Shown here: positions 1 through 7,485 of the stretch, one piece after another
Layout of the letters: every line of letters begins with the position of its first letter
Numbering within the stretch: the first letter of the stretch is position 1
Assembly (NCBI GenBank): GCA_964399035.1
Contig: CAYNPH010000082.1
Coordinates: 1 to 41,012 of the forward strand
DNA: 41,012 nt
DNA from: WAOL01 sp964399035
GTDB lineage: Archaea; Thermoproteota; Thermoprotei_A; Sulfolobales; NBVN01
Reading direction: 5' to 3'
Notes under the pieces: model-generated
Told to the model about the DNA's origin: nothing
The model's input: the letters and a program-made list of their open reading frames with translations, nothing else
Databases searched by the model: none
Program-made: the position numbers and the translations under genes

Positions 1-1
1 G

Positions 2-334
2 GTAGTATATGTAAAAACATCCAACGGGGCAGAACCATCGGAAATTATGGATGTCCTCGAGAAGTTCAAGTCGCTACCACAGGAACTCAGGCTACCGACA
101 GCACCGAGTAAACCAGTAATAGTGAGAAAGGAGAAAGACAGACCACAACCTAGGCTCGACAGGCTAGCAGGAAATGGTATGAGCGTAACGGTGGGAAAGA
201 TTGAAAAAATGGAGGAATTAGGAGATAGGTGGATACGGTATGTGGTTCTGGGGCATAATACCATAAGAGGGGCGGCAGGCACTGCTGTGCTGATAGCGGA
301 ACTATACACAAAAATCGCGGGGTTTTCACGTTAA
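2..334 (+). CDS. asd: Aspartate-semialdehyde dehydrogenase, C-terminal part (cut by window edge)
   Basis: This reading frame is open from the first bases of the window and ends at a TAA, so it is the last 110 residues of a longer gene. The C-terminal segment contains DRPQPRLDR, then GMSVTVGKI, then VVLGHNTIRGAAGTAVL, which is the conserved tail of the archaeal/fungal type of aspartate-semialdehyde dehydrogenase. The enzyme reduces aspartyl phosphate to aspartate semialdehyde with NADPH, the branch point to lysine, threonine and methionine. The ATG at 47 is internal and is not the true start. The catalytic Cys and His lie upstream, outside the window. Its presence suggests that the chromosome resumes here, to the left of the accessory region. 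Confidence 0.88.
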   Translation, partial: VVYVKTSNGAEPSEIMDVLEKFKSLPQELRLPTAPSKPVIVRKEKDRPQPRLDRLAGNGMSVTVGKIEKMEELGDRWIRYVVLGHNTIRGAAGTAVLIAELYTKIAGFSR

Positions 335-541
335 GTTAAAATTGTATGTGTATTCCTCATAAAACTACAGAGAAGTGCTTGCATAACCCTTAAGACCCGC
401 TGGCTCCAAGCGCACTATGTGAAAATCCGTTACCGAGAGATGGAAGATAGGGGTGATATTGAAGCCCATATAAATTCCCCTTAGAAATTTATTAACACGG
501 AAACGGAGGAGTTACCATCTTCGGAGTGAAAGAATTCTGGC

Positions 542-895
542 TCATTTCCTTGCCCTAATGATGATTGTGGGAGGCGATGCTTCCCCCACTTTCTTAATAG
601 CATTCACAACCTCCTTGAACTCGTTGATGAGTGTAGAGTCTAACCCCTTTGGGCGTATTCCTTGCCTATGTAGAATATTGATCATGTGAAGCATGACTAT
701 TACGCCGTTAGCCTCCTCAGCCGCCCACGCCTCACGGGCCATGCGCGGCGCGGTGTAATGCATTACCAGCACGCCGACCACGCCACCCGCAACAGCAAGC
801 ATTATGCCCACCAACGGGCTGGCTACGCACGCTAGGACGCCGGTAAACCCGAGCGTTAGGGCGGCGGCCAAGGCAAGTATCGTGGACCTCATCAA
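542..895 (-). CDS. Small membrane protein, function unknown
   Basis: This is a 117-residue protein. Residues about 5-25 and 27-47 form two adjacent hydrophobic segments rich in Ala, Val, Leu and Gly, followed by a soluble, partly helical tail of about 70 residues. The first segment could act as a signal or anchor. Its ATG overlaps the stop of the upstream gene by 4 bases, so the two are probably translated together and may form one membrane-associated unit. I do not recognise the family. It lies in the accessory region between the asd tail and the integrase remnant at 6700-6903, so it may belong to the old mobile element. The overlap and clean composition make it a credible gene. Confidence 0.55.
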   Translation of the reverse strand: MMRSTILALAAALTLGFTGVLACVASPLVGIMLAVAGGVVGVLVMHYTAPRMAREAWAAEEANGVIVMLHMINILHRQGIRPKGLDSTLINEFKEVVNAIKKVGEASPPTIIIRARK

Positions 896-1320
896 GCGCC
901 CTCACCCCTGAACGCGAACCTCGGTGCGGTTATGGTCTGCAGCTTCCTCTCCAGCCCGAGGTAGGACCTCTTCAGCCTAAGGTACCCCAGCAACCTAGTG
1001 TTCTCCTCGTCCACCCACTGCTTAATACTGCGCTTTAACATGGCCTCCAGCTTAGGATGATACACCTCAGGCTCGATGAGTGTGGCGAGCCTAGCCAGTA
1101 TCTCCACGTCCCACTGAATCCACCTGATCTCATCCTTGGTTAGGAAGCTGAGTGCGGCATCCTTTTCTATGACTCCCCATATACTGGGCACCACGTCCTC
1201 AGGAACAGCGGTAACCTCTATTAGGTCGGGAGTCGCGATCGTGACGACACGCTCACCACCAACAAACTTCTCCGCCACGTCAGGCTCGTCCCTACGCCTA
1301 AACAGGTCCAGCAAACCCAT
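892..1320 (-). CDS. Unknown soluble protein, first gene of a two-gene unit
   Basis: The 142-residue product begins MGLLDLFRRRDEPDV, an amphipathic basic N-terminus of the kind that associates with membranes. It then has a mixed region to about residue 60 and a mostly helical remainder with many charged residues (EIRWIQWDVEILARLATL and later a basic LRLKRSYLGLERKL stretch). No catalytic motif is visible and I do not recognise a family. Its stop codon overlaps the start of the two-helix membrane protein downstream, which suggests that the two products act together. It is divergent from the nuclease-like gene at 1462, with about 140 bases of shared upstream region. Confidence 0.55.
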   Translation of the reverse strand: MGLLDLFRRRDEPDVAEKFVGGERVVTIATPDLIEVTAVPEDVVPSIWGVIEKDAALSFLTKDEIRWIQWDVEILARLATLIEPEVYHPKLEAMLKRSIKQWVDEENTRLLGYLRLKRSYLGLERKLQTITAPRFAFRGEGA

Positions 1321-1400
1321 GCAAAAGCACCAACAACACTATGCGGAAACCAAACTATGAAATCACAAGGAATTCATGGTCGAAAAACATAAATAAATGG

Positions 1401-1409
1401 TATATAAAG
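1401..1409 (+). promoter_or_regulatory. TATA box for the 1462 gene
   Basis: TATATAAAG stands about 53-61 bases before the TTG start at 1462 in the divergent gap between two genes. A strong purine-rich ribosome binding site (GGAGGGTAAGG) follows at about 1447-1457, so this transcript would have a leader of roughly 25-30 bases. Confidence 0.5.
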
Positions 1410-1461
1410 CGTCGCTCGAAATTCTCTATAGTGGCTCCATTGTTTAGGAGGGTAAGGTGGG

Positions 1462-2433
1462 TTGGTTGGGGTCAAGGATGCCTTAGCTAAGGGATTAAAA
1501 GCCTTTGCCCACGGCATGAAGGTAATAGGCTTCAGCCTAGCCGCGTCAATGGAGCTGAACAGGAAGAGAGGGGAGCTGAAACGCGCGCTACTCCACCGCT
1601 TCACGTCAAGGCAACTGGACGAGATAGGTGTGAGGCTAGGCATCTCACTCAGGAACGCCAGAACCAAGTCAGCTAAGATCTCGGCCCTATCCAGTCACCT
1701 GTCATTCGAGGATGTGGTCGAGCTGGCCCGCAGGTACAAGGTACGGTACAAGGACATCGTGGACGAGCTGGACAAGTTCAAAGCACGGCTGGAGTCTAGG
1801 CTAAGCACGGTTAAGGCGGAGTCCAAGGTCGAGGAAATAATCAAGGCCGTAAGCGAATTCAGGCCCGAACCAATATACAATGAGAACGACTTAGAGAAGC
1901 AGCTCTACCAGTTCCTCAAAGCGAAGTTCCCGAACATACCCATAAGAAGGCAGGTCAAACTGGGCGGGGACCTGCAGGTCGACATAATGGCTGGGCCCTG
2001 CGGCATAGAACTGAAGGTACCTAAATCAAGGAACCAGCTACAGAGGCTAATAGGTCAGGTAAGAGACTACAGCGAATACCTAGAATGCGTCATAACGCTC
2101 ATACTCGACACTGGCACCGTAAAGGACCTAAACACCTACGTAGACAGGCTAATTAACATGGGCATAATACCGGTCGTCGTCCGAGGCGAACTACGCAAAC
2201 ACGGAAAAACGTCTACAACACAAGCAGCCCCAACATCAATAACGTACCCGCCACCCCCACCACCGCCACCACCCGCGACAACCCACCAAAAACAAACAAC
2301 AAAAAGACACGGAACCCCAAGAAAAACCACACACCACAGAAGACACCGCCCACAAAGAAAAACACGGAAACCGAGAAAGAAAACACACAGACAACCGCTA
2401 CGAAGGAGAAGAAAAGGCAGAAAAAAGAAATAA
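1462..2433 (+). CDS. PD-(D/E)XK-like nuclease with polyproline linker and very basic tail
   Basis: The 323-residue protein has three parts. Residues 1-140 are charged and helical. Residues about 140-245 look like a restriction-endonuclease fold: ENDLEKQLYQFLKAKFP, then GGDLQVDIM, then CGIELKVPK. This gives the E...D...ExK arrangement (Asp in QVDIM, Glu and Lys in IELKV). From about 250 the protein becomes low complexity: a Thr/Ser segment, a run of nine prolines, and a final ~60 residues made almost only of Arg, Lys, His, Thr and Pro, with no acidic residue. The TTG start is chosen because a strong GGAGGG Shine-Dalgarno lies just upstream. I infer a DNA-acting protein whose tail binds nucleic acid or membranes. 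It could belong to the old mobile element. The substrate is unknown. Confidence 0.6.
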   Translation: MVGVKDALAKGLKAFAHGMKVIGFSLAASMELNRKRGELKRALLHRFTSRQLDEIGVRLGISLRNARTKSAKISALSSHLSFEDVVELARRYKVRYKDIVDELDKFKARLESRLSTVKAESKVEEIIKAVSEFRPEPIYNENDLEKQLYQFLKAKFPNIPIRRQVKLGGDLQVDIMAGPCGIELKVPKSRNQLQRLIGQVRDYSEYLECVITLILDTGTVKDLNTYVDRLINMGIIPVVVRGELRKHGKTSTTQAAPTSITYPPPPPPPPPATTHQKQTTKRHGTPRKTTHHRRHRPQRKTRKPRKKTHRQPLRRRRKGRKKK

Positions 2434-2537
2434 GCAAGTAAGGGTTTGCCCTCAAGCAGCATAGCAAAAAGCGGAGGGGGTAGGCATGGTTACAGCTGTG
2501 TTTTGCCTTTTTATCTGTGGGCTGATGTTATTGGCAG

Positions 2538-2765
2538 TTAGTGGTATAGATCATATATTAGGATACTCGTAAATATAGCAAGGAACGCTAATGCGAATAA
2601 TTTTGCACGTATAAATGGATCATTAAGCAGTTGTGCTATATGTTGTGGCTGTGCTATAAATAGCGTTAGGACATCTATTCCTTTAATGAACGTTGTTATG
2701 AGTAAGCTTAGCAAGATGGTATACTTAATTTCACTCTTTCTACATAGAGAGCGACCCATACCCAT
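2538..2765 (-). CDS. Small two-helix membrane protein
   Basis: The 75-residue product has a short basic N-terminus (MGMGRSLCRKSEIKY) followed by two hydrophobic segments at about residues 16-36 and 54-72, separated by a polar loop with QPQHIAQLLNDP. The layout suggests a small integral membrane protein with both ends on the same side. I chose the ATG at 2765 because GGGATAAAG precedes it; a longer frame reaches 2831 but adds an unconvincing N-terminus. The family is not recognised with confidence. No neighbour shares its operon. Confidence 0.45.
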   Translation of the reverse strand: MGMGRSLCRKSEIKYTILLSLLITTFIKGIDVLTLFIAQPQHIAQLLNDPFIRAKLFALAFLAIFTSILIYDLYH

Positions 2766-2916
2766 TACTTTATCCCAATATACATGGCAATTTTTGAGGA
2801 TTAAGGAAAATGTAATGTAGAAGACACACATTTACGAAAGAGGAGCTAAGGAACAGAAAATAAGATAATAAAAAATTTAATACTTAAATATGACCTCGTA
2901 TCTTGAGTGAACTACA

Positions 2917-3954
2917 TTGACAACATTTGTTGACGTAGTGCAGAGATTCCTACGTAGCAGGCAGCTCCCTATCTATGTGTTTGTGACTCGGGTAAAGTAT
3001 GCTGAAAAACCTAGCGACCTCTCTGAGAGAGCCGAATCGCACGGGTTTGTCTTTACCATAAAGAATGTCAGAGATAATGAATTCAGATTTGTGGTGAAGC
3101 TAAGGAAGAGAGGCGCTGAGGGAGTAATGCTCTGGTTTGATGATGGGACAGTAATGTTTGTTGTGCCTAGCCCGCGAGAAAAAGAGGAAATAGTCTACGA
3201 CGTAACTAAGAGGGCGTTGAGGAGGCTTTACCCGTTAATTGTAAGTCCGATAATATCAGTAAAGTCATTCTTTGACATACTAGATAGCCTAGCGAAAACA
3301 TATAATGTGATAATTGAATGGTACTTGCTTAGAAGAAGGAAGAGCCATCGAACTACCAAGCAATGGATGCTCGACCCATACGAAAAGGCAAAAGAGGAAA
3401 TCAAACGGGACATGAGGGAAAAGCTCTCAGCCTTAGATCTTGTTAGAATAAGGATCTTCGATACCATTGAAAGAGAAGCCATACTTAAGATAACGAGACA
3501 TGGCACACTAACGATTTATGAGAGTTCTCTGGAAATGCTCCCTGTAATACAAGAAAACATCATACGAAAACATATTGAGAAACATATCAAGGACTTCAAG
3601 AACCTTGAGAGGGTGGGTAAGAAGGAGATAGTTGGTGATGAGGAGAGATGCGTAATTACTTCGATGAAATTAAAATTTGATAATGAGATAGACCCCAATG
3701 ACTTCGAGAAGCTACTTAACATGTTAAGGGAGTCCTTCTACGTTAGCATATATCATCTAGGTAATCCTTGGATGCATCTTGCATTAGTGGATAAAGGTGA
3801 TGGAAGTTCTTACGACTTAATAGTAACAACAAGGGAGGCAAGAGTCATACCCAGTGTGAAGGCAACGCCAAATAGCTTAACCTTAGTGGTTGACACGTTT
3901 AGAGCTTTGGTTCCCGAGCCTCAGGTAGAGGTTAATGAGGCTGCCTTACCGTGA
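2917..3954 (+). CDS. Unknown protein, first gene of a two-gene accessory unit
   Basis: The frame encodes 345 residues from a TTG start, with an A+T-rich region (AAAAAATTTAATACTTAAATA) about 30-50 bases before it that could hold the promoter. The protein alternates beta-rich and charged helical segments. Residues about 150-180 form a Lys/Glu-rich helix (EKAKEEIKRDMREKLSALD) that could coil. No motif I know is visible, and there is no signal peptide or membrane segment. The stop overlaps the GTG of the next gene in GTGA, so the products are very probably co-translated. Because the partner has a nuclease-like N-terminal domain and the region is accessory, a role in defence or element maintenance is possible, but this is inference from context only. 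Confidence 0.6.
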   Translation: MTTFVDVVQRFLRSRQLPIYVFVTRVKYAEKPSDLSERAESHGFVFTIKNVRDNEFRFVVKLRKRGAEGVMLWFDDGTVMFVVPSPREKEEIVYDVTKRALRRLYPLIVSPIISVKSFFDILDSLAKTYNVIIEWYLLRRRKSHRTTKQWMLDPYEKAKEEIKRDMREKLSALDLVRIRIFDTIEREAILKITRHGTLTIYESSLEMLPVIQENIIRKHIEKHIKDFKNLERVGKKEIVGDEERCVITSMKLKFDNEIDPNDFEKLLNMLRESFYVSIYHLGNPWMHLALVDKGDGSSYDLIVTTREARVIPSVKATPNSLTLVVDTFRALVPEPQVEVNEAALP

Positions 3955-4916
3955 GGGACAAATGTGACGGCATATGCGATGTAGAGGAACGGATCAAATG
4001 TTACAAGGAGTGGATTCAACGATACAGTAACATGGTAGTTGTTCTCTTTACACTAAGGCACGAATTTAAAGAGAGGAATTTTAAGGCACAGATAGAGCCC
4101 AGAATAGACGTAGGTAAACCTGACCTACTTGTAATAGATAAAGAGAATAGAGAAGGAGCAGCTATAGACCATAAGATAATAATGGCAACCAGAAGAGAAC
4201 ACATTTCCAAGGAGTTGGAAAAAGTCATGAAGTACATAAAGGATAACGTGAAGGTAGTTGTATCAAGGAATCAAGATCCGTTAGAAATATCAATAAAGGA
4301 CGCCGCAGTGATAGGACCATCAAAAATTCTAGACGATGTGATCGAGAACTTAGGATATGAACATACGCCGGTTCCCGTCATAACATATAATATCAAGGAA
4401 GCAGAGATAGAATTAATAAACAAAACAAAGGAAATTCACACATTTAACAGTACTCCGATGAAAAACTTCTTTCCCCGAGGCACTGGAAGAAGAAAATTAA
4501 CACTTCCTAACGAGGCATACAGTTATAAGTTCATTCTTGAGGAGCCACCCTTAAGCTATCTTCTTTTTCAAGTATATAATGTGATGCTCGGTATACGTAC
4601 AAACTATATAGAGAAGGAAATTGTCATAACCTATAGGGCAGTCAAGGACCATATCAGCAAAATCTTCCCAAAAATCTTCACAACAGGAGGGCAAGAAGCA
4701 GAGCAACTAAATGAGAGCAGGTTACAAAGGGCTTGGAAGAAACTCAAAGAACTACAAGTAATTGAGGACATAGGCGGAGGAAGGATGAAAGTTAAACAAC
4801 CACAAGGCTCACCACTAGACTACATACTACGGAAATTAGCTAAACATGAGATATCAGAGGATCGCAAATGTATACAACCATCAGGGCTTGGTCTCCTTAA
4901 ATGGATGAAACAATAA
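3951..4916 (+). CDS. Probable PD-(D/E)XK-like protein with C-terminal winged-helix segment
   Basis: The 321-residue product starts at a GTG overlapping the previous stop by 4 bases. Residues about 25-100 resemble a restriction-endonuclease fold: HEFKERNFKAQIEPRIDVG, then KPDLLVIDKENREGAAIDHK. This gives a Glu, an Asp in KPDLLV and a D-x-K in place of the usual E-x-K. Four cysteines in the first 60 bases' worth of codons (DKCDGICDVEERIKC) could bind metal. The last ~120 residues (ESRLQRAWKKLKELQVIEDIGGG) look like a winged-helix DNA-binding domain. With its upstream partner it forms a tight unit. A nuclease plus partner is a common layout of defence systems, but I cannot name this one. The D-x-K variant makes the nuclease call uncertain. 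Confidence 0.55.
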   Translation: MRDKCDGICDVEERIKCYKEWIQRYSNMVVVLFTLRHEFKERNFKAQIEPRIDVGKPDLLVIDKENREGAAIDHKIIMATRREHISKELEKVMKYIKDNVKVVVSRNQDPLEISIKDAAVIGPSKILDDVIENLGYEHTPVPVITYNIKEAEIELINKTKEIHTFNSTPMKNFFPRGTGRRKLTLPNEAYSYKFILEEPPLSYLLFQVYNVMLGIRTNYIEKEIVITYRAVKDHISKIFPKIFTTGGQEAEQLNESRLQRAWKKLKELQVIEDIGGGRMKVKQPQGSPLDYILRKLAKHEISEDRKCIQPSGLGLLKWMKQ

Positions 4917-5061
4917 GGAGACTAGTTATCCTAAGTAGCCTTCGTTTCCCTTTCCTTGTCAGTAGGTTAGCGTATTTTTATTTCATTGAGTTGGATTGGG
5001 GTAATGTGGTCCTCACGTTTACTCTGATCTTTCTATTCCCTTAATATGGGGACTTGAGGGA

Positions 5062-5132
5062 TGACGAATATAGTCCTGCTGACCCCCAGAGCAGCCGGGG
5101 CAATGATGACAAAAATCCTGCCGAGCCCCGGC
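5062..5132 (+). ncRNA. Candidate C/D-box-like RNA or tandem structured repeat
   Basis: Two related units stand in this gap. The first has TGACGA (5062-5067) and CTGA (5079-5082) separated by 11 bases. The second has TGATGA (5104-5109) and CCGA (5121-5124), also separated by 11 bases. The two guides end in the same TCCTG. C to D spacing of 11-12 is typical of archaeal C/D sRNAs, although the D-C' spacer here (21 bases) is long and one D box is imperfect. The second unit is enclosed by perfect 8-base arms GCCGGGGC (5094-5101) and GCCCCGGC (5125-5132). The gap of about 270 bases around it holds no convincing protein gene. Confidence 0.3.
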
Positions 5133-5189
5133 CCGCAACACGATTTATTCTCAGGGTTCGGTGCAAACTCTCTCTATGCCGAGAGCCGT

Positions 5190-6154
5190 TTATAAAACCT
5201 CAACGCCCGATTTATAGTATTTCATTATATAGTGAACTAGTGCTATTGTAAGTTCCTTAGCTAGTTTTGCTTCTGGTTTTCTTCCCTGAGTTCCTACGTG
5301 CTGACCGAAGTTGCTAAGAAGTGAGTAAGTGGTGTGTATTATGCTTTTCATTATTTCTTGTCTTTTCTTTACTTCTCCAAAGCGTACCTCTTTTTTATCG
5401 ACTAGTTGCCTAAGCTCTTCTATTACTTTCCTGAATCTCATTATACTTGCTTCCCAGTCCTGCTCCCTATACTTTATCAAGGCTAACCTTAGTTCCTCGG
5501 ACGCCCTCTGCAACCCACTGCTTCTAAGTAGGGTAACAGCTTCAATCTCTGAACTTATTTCTTCATGAAATCTCCTCTCTTTCTCTACCCGCCTTCTTAT
5601 TTCAGATGGAACGGAGTAGTCTATATCTGTTCTTAGTTCCTCTGGGAATATCGCTATTTCTTTCTCCTCCTTATCTGGCTCCTTATGTATGAAGTCTAGA
5701 AGAAGAAGTTCCATGGCATAACCTTTACCTATTCCCTTGTCCCTCACTAAGTCAGTAACGTTGATGCAGTGCACATACTCTTTCCTACTCTCATCATAGT
5801 AAGAGTCCTTCTTGAGTTCAACCTCTTCATATGGCTCGAAAACAACCCTACCCGCATCCGAATACGTTCCGAGCCATATAGCCTTGAATCCCTTGAAGTA
5901 ATAGTCATTATAGATGTGGGGATAACTCTCAACGACCTTTGCAGGCATACGCAAATACAGCTTGCCGTCGCGAATATCTAACCTAGCTACGTACAAGAGA
6001 GTCAAGTCGTCCCACAAATATCTTTCTATTCCTGAAGACTTAATATTAGTTATTGATTCCGCAACACTTCCCTGAGATGAATATAGCGAGCTCCATTCAA
6101 CCCTATCTAAAGGTAAAACGCTGAGGCTATCTCATGCGGTTTTAAGTATTTCAT
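5190..6154 (-). pseudogene. Unknown gene with helical C-terminal domain, frameshifted near its start
   Basis: The long open part (6017 down to 5190) encodes 275 residues from a TTG. However, the same frame stays coding-like upstream without any start codon, giving LDRVEWSSLYSSQGSVAE and further residues. An ATG at 6154 in another frame gives MKYLKPHEIASAF and then stops at 6107-6109. One extra T in the T-run at 6115-6118 (minus strand) would join the two into a single ~320-residue protein. The N-terminal half is beta-rich. The C-terminal ~130 residues form a helical repeat-like domain (EELRLALIKYREQDWEASI, later LLSNFGQHVG) similar to domains of several defence-associated proteins. The function is unknown. 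The break is either a real lesion or a homopolymer sequence error. Confidence 0.55.
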
Positions 6155-6180
6155 CCTTTATTACTGATTTTTCAGCGTAT

Positions 6181-6639
6181 TTGGCGGATATTTTTCGTAA
6201 ACATAGCGAAGTAACTCTGTTGATGGTTTATATACACCCCATGAGGCTATGCCTTAACGGGTTTGAACTCCACGGCAGGGCTGACGCAGTCAAGTACGAT
6301 GATGAAGGACGGGCTATCGAAGTGATCGAACTGAAAACCAGTAACGGCATGAAGAAAGCGGCCCTAGAGTCCCACGTCCTGCAGCTTCAAACCTACCTGC
6401 AGATACTGAACGCCAAGCAAGGATACATAATCTACATCGACAGGGCCAGTGGTCGCGTCAAGGTATTCAGGGTCCGCCCCGATAAGAGGGCCCTAAGGGA
6501 GGTCATTCAGAGGGCTAAGCAACTGCATGAAGCCCTAACAAGCTACAGGCCCCCACCACCTAAGCGGGGCCCGTGGTGCGGGCTCTGCCCACATAAGTGG
6601 AGCTGCTGGGGAGGTGGTTATCCACGACGCAGGAGTTAA
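6181..6639 (+). CDS. Cas4/RecB-like exonuclease, N-terminus apparently missing
   Basis: The 152-residue product carries the PD-(D/E)XK core of Cas4 and viral Cas4-like nucleases: GRADAVKYD (catalytic Asp), IEVIELKTS (Glu and Lys), then HVLQLQTYLQIL, the QxxxY helix. It ends with WCGLCPHKWSC, the three C-terminal cysteines of the iron-sulfur cluster. The family normally has another ~40-50 N-terminal residues with a first cluster cysteine. Here the frame upstream stays open to about 6076 but offers no ATG, GTG or cysteine, so the gene is probably truncated and may be inactive. Cas4-like proteins are common on archaeal viruses and plasmids. No CRISPR array or other cas gene is present, so I do not place it in a CRISPR locus. 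Confidence 0.65.
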   Translation: MADIFRKHSEVTLLMVYIHPMRLCLNGFELHGRADAVKYDDEGRAIEVIELKTSNGMKKAALESHVLQLQTYLQILNAKQGYIIYIDRASGRVKVFRVRPDKRALREVIQRAKQLHEALTSYRPPPPKRGPWCGLCPHKWSCWGGGYPRRRS

Positions 6640-6699
6640 CTACATTATCTGCTCACCCAGACATTCACGGAGAGACTGTCTTGGTTCTACGCTTTGTAG

Positions 6700-6903
6700 T
6701 TAAATAAGGTAAAGGGAAGGGCTTACGTGTACCTGCAGGGAAGGGATGAGAGCGGCAGAGTCCGAACAATTTACATAGGTCTACTCGAGAGAATCGTGAA
6801 AACCTACTTAGCGGTGAGCGGTATTGATGAAGAATCATTAAGGTTTGGTGGGCCCGCGGGGACTCGAACCCCGGACCTCCGCCGTGTCAGGGCGGCGTCC
6901 TAA
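6700..6903 (+). pseudogene. Remnant int(N) of an SSV-type tyrosine integrase, overlapping tRNA-Val
   Basis: This open stretch of 67 codons reads KVKGRAYVYL, then SGRVRTIYIGLLERIVKTYL, then FGGPAGTRTPDLRRVRAAS before TAA. The pattern matches the N-terminal part of the SSV1-type integrase (KGRYYVY...YVGPL..VV.SYL, then PPGFEPGT), in which the last residues are encoded by the antisense of the target tRNA. Its final 55 bases lie inside the tRNA-Val(GAC) gene. No start codon precedes it because a TAG closes the frame at 6697, so the first ~15-20 residues are lost. SSV-type integrases are split on insertion, leaving int(N) at the tRNA. The matching int(C) is not in the window. It is therefore a scar of an old insertion extending leftward. 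Confidence 0.75.
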
Positions 6904-6923
6904 CCGGGCTAGACGACGGGCCC
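6849..6923 (-). tRNA. tRNA-Val(GAC)
   Basis: A full cloverleaf is visible on the minus strand. The acceptor arms are GGGCCCG and CGGGCCC, the anticodon stem CCGCC/GGCGG encloses the loop CTGACAC with anticodon GAC, and the T arm contains GGTTCGAGTC. The discriminator is A and CCA is encoded (down to 6846). There is no intron. The 3' half carries an antisense integrase remnant, so the gene was an attachment site. It differs by only one base (anticodon first position) from tRNA-Val(CAC) at 31618. Confidence 0.97.
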
Positions 6924-6944
6924 CGTAAATGTAGGGATACTTCG

Positions 6945-6955
6945 GGTTTATAAGT
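6945..6955 (-). promoter_or_regulatory. TATA box of tRNA-Val(GAC)
   Basis: On the minus strand the sequence ACTTATAAACC lies about 22-32 bases before the first base of the tRNA, the expected archaeal distance. It abuts the stop codon of the hjc gene upstream. Confidence 0.5.
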
Positions 6956-7407
6956 CATTTTCCCTTGTTCTCAATGTAATCTTTCAGCGTTCTTAGGAGG
7001 CCTAGATCTGCCAGTACCTTCTCAAGACCTGGTGACTTCGCTATTATGTCTTTGCGTACTTTGTAGCGTCCTTTAGGAGTTCTTTCGAGTTCCTCTATTG
7101 GGATGAATTTCCATTCGATTCTCGGTATTTTGACCGCTACGTAAGCTTTTCCTCCAGCTCGTTCGGTGAAGGTCTTTAGTTTCCTTAGCTGCTCTTCCTC
7201 GATGTAGATTGTTGAGAGTTCCTTCCTGGATTTTACTTCGAAGACCGCCACTTTTCCGTCCTTTATTGCTACGATGTCAGGGTAGTCTGCTCTTTTGATT
7301 TTAGCGCCGCTGGCGGGAGCGCGGAGCACGGCGAATCCTAGGCGCCATAGCCTTATGACTAGGTCTCGTTCGGCACGGTATCCCCTGGATCTTCTTCGGT
7401 CTCTCAT
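6955..7407 (-). CDS. hjc: Holliday junction resolvase Hjc
   Basis: The 150-residue protein matches archaeal Hjc in length and motif order. The N-terminus MRDRRRSRGYRAERDL contains the conserved Arg-rich stretch and the metal-binding Glu13. Ser33 lies in APASG, Asp44 in DYPDIV, and Glu57 and Lys59 in FEVKS, forming the PD-(D/E)XK active site. As a dimer, Hjc cuts four-way DNA junctions symmetrically during recombination and fork restart. The C-terminus ends in a charged helical tail slightly longer than in short homologues. The gene runs toward tRNA-Val(GAC) and is divergent from the stomatin gene at 7486, with an A+T-rich gap of about 80 bases between them. Confidence 0.93.
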   Translation of the reverse strand: MRDRRRSRGYRAERDLVIRLWRLGFAVLRAPASGAKIKRADYPDIVAIKDGKVAVFEVKSRKELSTIYIEEEQLRKLKTFTERAGGKAYVAVKIPRIEWKFIPIEELERTPKGRYKVRKDIIAKSPGLEKVLADLGLLRTLKDYIENKGK

Positions 7408-7485
7408 GGGCTGCTGTCCATGAGGTTTTGGTGCTTGAAGTGTTTATTATTTTTGTTGTTTAAGCAAGAATGGTGGTAGTAAAAC

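Noticed and set aside
2136..2467. Long open frames on the minus strand opposite the proline-rich and basic tail
   Set aside because: They arise from the biased A/C composition of the plus-strand tail. Their products are repetitive Val/Phe/Gly strings without a start context.
5054..5251. 65-codon plus-strand frame in the gap after the nuclease-like pair
   Set aside because: It covers the structured GC-rich repeats and runs into the end of the convergent gene. The amino-acid pattern is not protein-like and no ribosome site fits.
6076..6639. A complete cas4 gene and hence a CRISPR locus on the left
   Set aside because: The N-terminal cluster cysteine and a start codon are missing, and no repeat array or other cas gene is visible.
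335..6640. A second tRNA-Val fragment (attR) for the left insertion
   Set aside because: I scanned the stretch for the tRNA 3' half in both orientations and found none. The other end is lost or lies outside the window.
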